DNA of 5,066 nt. Origin: Armatimonadota bacterium. GTDB lineage: Bacteria; Vulcanimicrobiota; JACPDS01. The position numbers and the translations under genes are program-made. The notes below the pieces were generated by a model. The model was given only the letters and a program-made list of their open reading frames with translations. It ran no database searches and was not told where the DNA came from. The DNA lies in contig JACPDS010000226.1 in the NCBI GenBank assembly GCA_016183885.1, forward strand, positions 1-5,066. The letters are read 5' to 3'. Shown piece after piece: positions 1 through 5,066 of this stretch; the stretch's first letter is position 1, and each line of letters starts with the position of its first letter.

Positions 1-739
1 CGTAAGTATTTCTAAAAATTTGCTCTTTTAGACGGATTATAGATAAATTTTTAATTAAAGCGATTTTTTCTAAAATATAAATTAAATATTCAGGCAGATT
101 AGGCTTTCCCCGATAAGGCGCCGGGGCTAAATAAGGGCCGTCGGTTTCAATTAAAATCTTCTCTATGGGGATTTTTTTTAGCGCTTCCTGCAAATCATAA
201 GCTTTTGGGAAGGTAATTATCCCGGTAATTCCTAGAAAAAAATCTAAATCTAAAAATTTTTGCGCTGTATCCCAATTGCTTGAAAAACAATGCACTACCC
301 CTTTTAATTTAAATTCTTTTAAAATTTTTACAACCTCTTCTTCAGCTTTACGGCTATGAATAATAACCGGCAAATCAAACTCTTCGGCTAATTTAAGCTG
401 ATCTCTGAAAACTTCTTTTTGTTTAACATGCCCGCTAAAATTATAATGAAAATCCAAGCCTATTTCCCCAATAGCAATTGGATAATTTTCCCTGCAAAGT
501 TTTTTAAGTTCGTAGAATTTTTCTTCATTTAAACTTTCGGCTTCATAGGGATGAACTCCCATGGCCGGATAAATTTGGGGGAAAATCTTAGTTAATTTAA
601 GAATTTCGTAATTGGAAGAGAAAGTGGAACCGGGATTGATAAAAGCTTGAATATCTAATTTTTCTGCCTTTTGGAGGAGTAATTTTAAATCTTTCTGATA
701 AATTTGATCATCTAAATGAATATGGGTATCAATTAACAT
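1..739 (-). CDS. tatD: TatD-family metal-dependent hydrolase (3' end cut by window edge)
   Basis: This gene encodes a TIM-barrel hydrolase of the TatD/YcfH family; family members are divalent-metal-dependent nucleases (3'-5' exonuclease or DNase) acting in the cytoplasm. My own translation gives 246 residues, open to the left edge. The metal ligands are all in place: HIH near the N-terminus (H6, H8), E92 in the GEIGLDF block, H128 in IIHSR, H150 in VVHCFS, and D200 in ETDGPYLAP. The family is usually about 255-260 residues and the last visible block (QIFRNTY) matches the C-terminal helix, so only a few residues are likely missing. The ATG at 739-737 shares its A with the metG stop codon (TAATG) and has no Shine-Dalgarno sequence, which suggests translation by coupling to metG. 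The family assignment is secure. The exact substrate is not shown by sequence, and TatD has no role in Tat export despite its name. Confidence 0.95.
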   Translation of the reverse strand, partial: MLIDTHIHLDDQIYQKDLKLLLQKAEKLDIQAFINPGSTFSSNYEILKLTKIFPQIYPAMGVHPYEAESLNEEKFYELKKLCRENYPIAIGEIGLDFHYNFSGHVKQKEVFRDQLKLAEEFDLPVIIHSRKAEEEVVKILKEFKLKGVVHCFSSNWDTAQKFLDLDFFLGITGIITFPKAYDLQEALKKIPIEKILIETDGPYLAPAPYRGKPNLPEYLIYILEKIALIKNLSIIRLKEQIFRNTY

Positions 740-2253
740 TATATTTTAGGAAAAAGTATGCCTTTAGGGTTAATTTTAATTTTGCCGGTTTTGCCCCATT
801 TTAATTCTGTAATTTTTAAATCTTCAATTTTTTCTTCAAATCCCAATTGTTCCCAGATATTTTTAGCGCTTTTAGGCATAAATGGGAAAATTAACAAAGC
901 GGTTATTTTTAAGCTTTCAGCAAGATTATATAATACCTCTTGAATTTTTAAGATTTCTTTTTCTTTATACATCTTCCAGGGAGCTTTTTCTTCAATATAT
1001 TTATTGGCTCTTGCGATTAATTTCCAGATTTCTTCTAAAGCTTCTTTAAATTTTAAATTTTCCATAAATTCTTGATAGTTTTTTATTGTTTCCAGAGCTA
1101 AATTTTTTAAAATTTCTTCTTGAAAATTTAAATAGGCTTCTAAAGAACCGTCAAAATATTTTTTAATCATTGTTAAAGTTCGACTTAAAAGATTGCCTAA
1201 ATCATTGGCTAAATCATTATTTAATCTTCTTTTTACGGCTTCCTGGGAAAAATTAAAGTCTAATCCAAAGGTAGCTTCTCTTAAAAGAAAATAACGCAGA
1301 ACATCTTCTCCTAATTGATCGGTTAAATCAATCGGGTCCATTACATTTCCTAAAGTTTTACTCATTTTTTCTCCGCTTAAAGTAAAAAATCCATGCACAA
1401 AAATTTTTTTCGGTAAAGGCAAGCCTCCTGCTAAAAGTAAAGCCGGCCAGATTACACAATGAAACCAAAGAATATCCTTTCCAATTAAATGTAAATCAGC
1501 CGGCCAAAGTTTATTAAATTTTTCAGGATCGTCTTCATAACCGATAGCGGAAATGTAATTAGTTAAAGCGTCAACCCAAACATAAATAGTTTGAGATAAA
1601 TCAAAAGGCAGAGGAATTCCCCATGACAAATTTGCCCGTGAAATACTAATATCTTCCAAGCCTGATTTTAATTTTCCTAAAACTTCGTTTTTCCTGATTT
1701 CCGGCTGAATTTCTAAGATATTATTTTCAATTAAATTAATTAATGTTTTTTGATAATCCGAAAGCTTAAAAAAATAATTTTCTTCTTCGATTAATTCCGG
1801 TTTTGTTTTATGGTCGGGACAAAGTCCTGAGTGCAATTCTCCTTGAATAATAAACTTTTCACAGCCTAAACAATAAAGCCCTTGATATTTTCCCTTGTAA
1901 ATTTTTCCGCTTGCGTTAAGGCTTTCGATAAATTTTATTAAAGCTTTTTTATGACGCTCTTCAGTTGTTCTAATAAAATAGTCATAATTAATATTTAATT
2001 TTTTCCAGGCTTCTTTATATTTTTGAGAAATTAAATCGCAAAATTCTTGCGGCGTTTTTCCGTATTTTTGAGCGCTTTGAGCAATTTTAGCCCCATGTTC
2101 ATCGGTGCCGGTTAAAAAAAAAGTTTCTCTTCCGGTTAATTTATAATAACGGGAAATTACATCCGCGCAAATGGTGGTATAAGCATGGCCGATATGAGGA
2201 GCGGCATTTACATAATATATCGGAGTGGTGAGATAAAAACATTCTTTAGGCAT
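739..2253 (-). CDS. metG: Methionyl-tRNA synthetase, compact form without C-terminal tRNA-binding domain
   Basis: This class I aminoacyl-tRNA synthetase charges tRNA-Met with methionine using ATP in the cytoplasm; it is essential for both initiation and elongation. The 504-residue protein has the HIGH signature at 20-23 in the Rossmann fold and TGTDEHG at 48-54. Its zinc knuckle has ligands C128, C131, C145 and H148 (CxxC...CPDH), the single-knuckle Cys3His arrangement of Thermus-type enzymes. The WVDAL block lies near 226-230 and the catalytic loop reads KMSKT (296-300) instead of KMSKS, a tolerated variant. An all-helical anticodon-binding domain fills about 340-480. The protein stops after the usual GILFPKI end of the core, so the EMAPII-like dimerisation/tRNA-binding domain found in many bacterial MetRS proteins is absent. 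An in-frame TAA at 2274-2272 leaves the ATG at 2253-2251 as the only ATG start. No Shine-Dalgarno is visible; an AGGA lies too far upstream. The gene is followed by the overlapping tatD. Confidence 0.98.
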   Translation of the reverse strand: MPKECFYLTTPIYYVNAAPHIGHAYTTICADVISRYYKLTGRETFFLTGTDEHGAKIAQSAQKYGKTPQEFCDLISQKYKEAWKKLNINYDYFIRTTEERHKKALIKFIESLNASGKIYKGKYQGLYCLGCEKFIIQGELHSGLCPDHKTKPELIEEENYFFKLSDYQKTLINLIENNILEIQPEIRKNEVLGKLKSGLEDISISRANLSWGIPLPFDLSQTIYVWVDALTNYISAIGYEDDPEKFNKLWPADLHLIGKDILWFHCVIWPALLLAGGLPLPKKIFVHGFFTLSGEKMSKTLGNVMDPIDLTDQLGEDVLRYFLLREATFGLDFNFSQEAVKRRLNNDLANDLGNLLSRTLTMIKKYFDGSLEAYLNFQEEILKNLALETIKNYQEFMENLKFKEALEEIWKLIARANKYIEEKAPWKMYKEKEILKIQEVLYNLAESLKITALLIFPFMPKSAKNIWEQLGFEEKIEDLKITELKWGKTGKIKINPKGILFPKI

Positions 2254-2303
2254 AATAACTTTTACTAGATTTTAGATTAGATTTCCTGCAAGTTAAAGAA
2301 ATC

Positions 2304-2362
2304 CTAAATTCTAATATCTAAATTCTAAACAATATCAAAATTTGAATGTTCAAAATTCAAAT
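2304..2362. repeat. Low-complexity intergenic repeats (CTAAATTCTAA and TTCAAA units)
   Basis: An 11-bp direct repeat, CTAAATTCTAA, occurs at 2304-2314 and again at 2318-2328 (14-bp period). It is followed by TTCAAA at 2349-2354 and 2356-2361 (7-bp period). The opposite orientation, TTTGAA, sits at 2341-2346, giving small inverted repeats: TTTGAA-TG-TTCAAA at 2341-2354 and ATTTGAA/TTCAAAT arms at 2340-2346 and 2356-2362. The stems are almost all A:T, so a stable RNA hairpin is unlikely. Whether this is a dispersed genomic repeat family, a binding region or simple slippage cannot be told from one copy. Confidence 0.6.
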
Positions 2363-2364
2363 AT

Positions 2365-2376
2365 CGGATGAATCCG
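2365..2376. repeat. Short inverted repeat CGGAT-GA-ATCCG
   Basis: Two perfect 5-bp arms (CGGAT at 2365-2369, ATCCG at 2372-2376) flank a 2-bp centre. It is one of the few GC-containing spots in the AT-rich spacer and lies between the two divergent starts. It could be a small operator or a CGGA-TGAA-TCCG hairpin. It is not followed by a T-run on either strand, so it is not a normal intrinsic terminator. A 12-bp near-palindrome can occur by chance, so confidence in a function is low. Confidence 0.35.
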
Positions 2377-2448
2377 CAACCCCTTGCATTTAAGTAGAAA
2401 ATCACAGGAGAATAATTAAAGAAGGTATTATTAAAACTAATTTAGAAT

Positions 2449-2454
2449 TATAAT
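2449..2454 (+). promoter_or_regulatory. Candidate -10 element (TATAAT) for the histidine kinase-response regulator operon
   Basis: The hexamer matches the sigma70 -10 consensus exactly and ends 20 bp before the kinase ATG. The position 17 bp upstream (2426-2431, TATTAT) is a poor -35, and no TGn extended -10 is present. If used, transcription would begin near 2461 and leave a leader of only about a dozen bases, too short for a normal Shine-Dalgarno. In such AT-rich DNA a perfect hexamer by chance is quite possible. Confidence 0.4.
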
Positions 2455-2474
2455 TTCATATCATATTTATAAAA

Positions 2475-4613
2475 ATGAGTAAATTATTATTAAAAAACGC
2501 TAAAAGCAAAAAAATATATATTGAACAATTAAAAGAAATCCAGATATTAATTAAAGATATTTTTAATTATTTAAATTCCGCTGAATCTTGGGATGAAGCT
2601 ATTTATGATATTCTGCATTTTATTAAAGAATATACGGATTTTGAAGCTATCGGCTTAAGAATCATTGATGAAAATGATTTTCCTTATTATTATACAAAAG
2701 GTTTTTCAGATGATTTTTTAAACAAAGAAAATTTTATATCTAACTTCGCTCAAACTAAAAAGATTAGTCTGGATCAAAAAGAAGATTTTTCTTTAGAATG
2801 TATCTGCGGAGCGGTTTTATCCAAAAAGATAAAACCAGATGCGCCTTATTTTACTGACGAGGGAATTTTTTTCTCAAATAATCTTTCAGAAACTTTCAAT
2901 CTTATAAAAAAAGAAAATCCAAAAATAAATAATATCCGCTCTACATGTTTGAGAGAAGGTTTTGAATCGGCTGTTTCTATTCCTATTAAAACTAAGGGTA
3001 AAATCATCGGCTTGCTCCAGTTTTGCGATAAAAGACCCAATCTTATCAACCCGAACATTATCTATATTTTTGAATTTATCGCTTTAATGATTAACATAAT
3101 ATTTGAAACTGGACGGAGTGAACAAGAAAGAATAATAGCCGAAAAAATAATTATAGAATCTATGGATGAGGGAGTATTAATACATAACAGCAAAAATGGA
3201 AAAATACTCTTTGTTAATAAAGCGCTTGCGAAAATGACAGCTTTAAGCCCAAATGAATTTATTGGAAAAAGTCCGATTGACTTTATAAGCGGCGGATTTG
3301 TAGCTCCTGAAGATGCGCCGAAAGTTTTGGAACATTTTGAAAAATCATTGCGGGGAGAACCGTCTTCTGAAATAAATTTTACTCTTATTTCTAAAAAGGG
3401 TAAAAAAATCCCTGTCCTGCTTTCTCGTTCATTTATAAAAGATAAATCCGGCAAAATTACTCATGTCGTGGTAAATATGAAAAATATTGCCGAATTTAAA
3501 AAAGAACAAGATGAATTATTAGAAGTTAAACAAAGATATTATGACTTATATAATTCCATTAAAGATGGAACTGTGGTGACTGATATGCGGGGAAATTTTA
3601 TTGAAGCTAACCAAGCTTATTTAAATTTGCTGGGTTATACTCTGGAAGAAATTAAGCATTTAACTTATCAGGATATAACTCCTCAAAGGTGGCATGAAAT
3701 CGAGAAAAAAATTGTCGAGGAACAAATAATTAAACGAGGCTATTCTGACTTATATGAAAAAGAATATATTAAAAAAGACGGGACAATATTGCCTATAGAA
3801 GTCAGGGCATGGATAATAAAAGATAAAGGCGGAAGAAACAAAGGAATGTGGGGAATCGTAAAAGATATATCCGAGCGCCAAAAAGTAGAAAAAGAAATTA
3901 AAGATGCTTCTAACAAATTAGAATTGTTAAATAACGAATTAAAACAATTTGCCTATAATACTTCTCATGACCTGAAGGAGCCTTTACGTTCAATAATCGG
4001 CTATTTGCAATTATTAGAAAATCGTTATAAAGACAAATTAGATTCCAAAGCTAATGAATATATTTCCTATGCTGTAGCCGGAGCAAAAAGGATGAATGCT
4101 TTTATTGACGACCTTTTAATCTATTCAAGAATAGCTATGGAAATTAAACCTTTTGCTTTAGTTGATTGCGAAAAAATTCTCCTTAATGTTCTGGATAATT
4201 TAAAAATGCATATTAAAGAAAATAATGCTCTTATTACTTATGATAATCTTCCTCTTGTAATGGGATATGATGCTCAATTAATGCAGTTATTTCAAAATTT
4301 AATCAGCAATTCAATTAAATTTAAAAGCGCCGCCGAAAGTCCTAAAATTCATATAGAAGCAAAATTAAAAAATTCAGAATATTTATTTTTAGTTCAGGAT
4401 AACGGCATAGGGATTGATATGGAGTATAAAGATTCTATTTTTATACCGTTTAATAGACTGCATAGCGAAGACGAATATACCGGCACTGGTTTAGGGTTGG
4501 CTATTTGCAAAAAAATTGTCGAGCGCCACGGAGGGAAAATTTGGGTTGAATCAGAAAAAAACAAAGGCTCTATATTTTATTTCACGATTCCTAAAAATTT
4601 AGAAAATCTATGA
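2475..4613 (+). CDS. Soluble sensor histidine kinase, GAF-PAS-PAS-HisKA-HATPase
   Basis: This is the sensor half of a two-component pair: it autophosphorylates on histidine and passes the phosphate to a receiver. In the 712 residues I see a GAF domain (about 30-212), PAS 1 (about 220-340), PAS 2 (about 350-468), a charged linker helix, a HisKA dimerisation domain with phosphoacceptor H498 in TSHDLKEPL, and an ATP-binding domain. The last carries an N box with N608 and N612, G1 DNGIGID at 642-648, an F box around 655-662 and G2 GTGLGLA at 670-676. All catalytic motifs are intact. No signal peptide or convincing transmembrane pair is present, so it should sense a cytoplasmic cue. The GAF domain carries C109-x-C111-G and R-S-T-C158, conserved-looking cysteines that may bind a cofactor or sense redox. 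No LOV or phytochrome chromophore motif is visible. An in-frame TAA at 2451-2453 makes ATG 2475 the only reasonable start, though it has no Shine-Dalgarno. The stop overlaps the next gene's start (ATGA). The ligand is unknown. Confidence 0.95.
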   Translation: MSKLLLKNAKSKKIYIEQLKEIQILIKDIFNYLNSAESWDEAIYDILHFIKEYTDFEAIGLRIIDENDFPYYYTKGFSDDFLNKENFISNFAQTKKISLDQKEDFSLECICGAVLSKKIKPDAPYFTDEGIFFSNNLSETFNLIKKENPKINNIRSTCLREGFESAVSIPIKTKGKIIGLLQFCDKRPNLINPNIIYIFEFIALMINIIFETGRSEQERIIAEKIIIESMDEGVLIHNSKNGKILFVNKALAKMTALSPNEFIGKSPIDFISGGFVAPEDAPKVLEHFEKSLRGEPSSEINFTLISKKGKKIPVLLSRSFIKDKSGKITHVVVNMKNIAEFKKEQDELLEVKQRYYDLYNSIKDGTVVTDMRGNFIEANQAYLNLLGYTLEEIKHLTYQDITPQRWHEIEKKIVEEQIIKRGYSDLYEKEYIKKDGTILPIEVRAWIIKDKGGRNKGMWGIVKDISERQKVEKEIKDASNKLELLNNELKQFAYNTSHDLKEPLRSIIGYLQLLENRYKDKLDSKANEYISYAVAGAKRMNAFIDDLLIYSRIAMEIKPFALVDCEKILLNVLDNLKMHIKENNALITYDNLPLVMGYDAQLMQLFQNLISNSIKFKSAAESPKIHIEAKLKNSEYLFLVQDNGIGIDMEYKDSIFIPFNRLHSEDEYTGTGLGLAICKKIVERHGGKIWVESEKNKGSIFYFTIPKNLENL

Positions 4614-5047
4614 CAAATAATATTAAAAATATTGAAATTTTAATGATTGAGGATAATCCCGATGATATCCGCTTAACTTTAGAATCCTTTTATGAATTTA
4701 AAATTAAAAATAATTTACATATAATTAAAAATGGGCAAGATGCGATAGATTTTTTATATAAAAAAGGAAAATACAGCTCTGTTCCTAGTCCCGATCTTAT
4801 TTTATTAGATTTAAAATTGCCAAAGAAAAACGGCTTTGAGGTATTAAAAGAAATAAAATCCGATAAAAATTTGCAGAAAATTCCGGTAATAATTTTTTCC
4901 ACTTCCGATACGAAAGAAAATATTTGTAAAGCTTATGAACTTCAAGCTAACTGCTATATTGTTAAACCGATTGAATTTAACCAATTTCTTCTTACAATAA
5001 AATTAATAGCGGATTTTTGGTTAAGTATTGCGAAGATTCCCGAATAA
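4610..5047 (+). CDS. Stand-alone receiver-domain response regulator, Rcp1-like
   Basis: This 145-residue protein consists of one CheY-like receiver and nothing else. The acidic pair is E14-D15 in the IEDNPDD block typical of Rcp1-type regulators, the phosphoacceptor is D67 in LLDLKLP, the switch hydroxyl is S97 in IIFSTS, and the conserved lysine is K119 in IVKP. It should accept phosphate from H498 of the kinase just upstream. The pairing is supported by the 4-base ATGA overlap at 4610-4613 and by Rcp1-type regulators commonly sitting beside PAS/GAF kinases. It lacks a DNA-binding, enzymatic or other output domain, so it must act by protein contact or pass phosphate onward; the partner is not in this window. 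No Shine-Dalgarno precedes the start, which suggests coupled translation. The gene ends with tandem stops (TAATAA at 5045-5050). Only 16 bases of sequence follow these, and no terminator can be seen in them. Confidence 0.95.
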   Translation: MTNNIKNIEILMIEDNPDDIRLTLESFYEFKIKNNLHIIKNGQDAIDFLYKKGKYSSVPSPDLILLDLKLPKKNGFEVLKEIKSDKNLQKIPVIIFSTSDTKENICKAYELQANCYIVKPIEFNQFLLTIKLIADFWLSIAKIPE

Positions 5048-5066
5048 TAAAAGAAATAGGGTCAGA

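Larger units (their letters stand above)
2254..2474. other. Divergent intergenic control region between metG and the histidine kinase gene
   Basis: This 221-bp AT-rich spacer separates the two start codons and must carry the promoters for both units. It holds degenerate direct and inverted repeats, a short CGGAT inverted repeat and a perfect TATAAT hexamer (listed separately). On the minus strand a weak sigma70-like pair could serve metG: TTGAAT (2360-2355), an 18-bp spacer, then GATATT (2336-2331). This pair lies within the AT-rich repeats, so I give it little weight. No T-box, SAM riboswitch, tRNA or convincing small gene is present. A nine-codon ATG ORF at 2368-2397 has no support. Confidence 0.6.

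Noticed and set aside
758..943. Small plus-strand ORF (61 codons) opposite the 3' end of metG
   Set aside because: It lies wholly antisense to a strongly supported gene, its composition follows from the metG codons, and it has no recognisable domain.
2368..2397. Nine-codon leader peptide upstream of the kinase gene
   Set aside because: It has no ribosome-binding site and no regulatory codon bias, and it lies upstream of the likely -10 element, so it would not be on the transcript.
2254..2474. T-box or SAM riboswitch controlling metG
   Set aside because: The minus-strand leader lacks the T-box TGGNACC-type bulge sequence and a terminator hairpin with T-run, and no SAM-box core could be seen. 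The spacer is mostly low-complexity AT sequence.
2846..3454. Two minus-strand ORFs (70 and 130 codons) opposite the kinase gene
   Set aside because: Both are antisense shadows of the GAF and PAS 1 coding sequence, with no motif or plausible independent start.
3150..3890. The two PAS domains as a recent tandem duplication
   Set aside because: They share only general PAS-fold features and differ clearly in sequence and loop lengths, so a recent duplication is not supported.
2562..3894. Phytochrome or LOV photoreceptor, suggested by the Rcp1-like partner
   Set aside because: The GAF domain lacks the phytochrome DIP and chromophore-site motifs, there is no PHY domain, and neither PAS domain has the NCRFLQ-type LOV cysteine motif.
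4690..4902. Minus-strand ORF (70 codons) opposite the response regulator gene
   Set aside because: It is antisense to a complete receiver domain with all key residues, and its predicted product has no family features.
1..5066. Alternative genetic code with UGA as glycine (as in some candidate phyla)
   Set aside because: TGA ends the kinase gene exactly at the ATGA overlap with the receiver start, and no in-frame TGA occurs inside the four genes.

Overview
The window comes from a low-GC bacterial chromosome (about 30% G+C judged by eye). It holds two divergent two-gene units separated by a 221-bp AT-rich intergenic region. TGA terminates one gene and does not occur in frame in any of the four, so the code is the standard bacterial one rather than one that reassigns UGA. 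None of the four start codons has a convincing Shine-Dalgarno sequence at normal spacing. The compact methionyl-tRNA synthetase, the SD-less starts and the low-complexity CTAAATTCTAA / TTCAAA intergenic repeats would fit a candidate-phylum (Patescibacteria-like) or otherwise uncultured lineage. That placement is inference and cannot be fixed from this sequence alone.

Left half, minus strand (2253 down to 1): metG, a full-length methionyl-tRNA synthetase with HIGH and KMSKT motifs and a Cys3His zinc knuckle, followed by tatD, a TatD-family metal-dependent hydrolase. The two share one base (TAATG), so they are probably translationally coupled. The pair is a common housekeeping arrangement in bacteria. 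tatD runs off the left edge with probably only its last few residues missing.

Middle (2254-2474): the divergent control region. It contains an 11-bp direct repeat, TTCAAA/TTTGAA repeats, a CGGAT-GA-ATCCG inverted repeat, and a perfect TATAAT hexamer 20 bp before the right-hand start codon. No T-box or other recognisable riboswitch is present ahead of metG.

Right half, plus strand (2475-5047): a soluble GAF-PAS-PAS-HisKA-HATPase sensor histidine kinase. It overlaps by ATGA the gene for a stand-alone Rcp1-like receiver that has no output domain. Together they form a cytoplasmic two-component pair whose signal and final output are unknown. The feature most worth following is a cysteine constellation in the GAF domain (C109, C111, C158, possibly C184) that could make it a metal-, cluster- or redox-dependent sensor. 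Apart from that, the window is ordinary core-genome sequence with a signalling pair next to it. I found no mobile element, CRISPR array, RNA gene or clearly new system.
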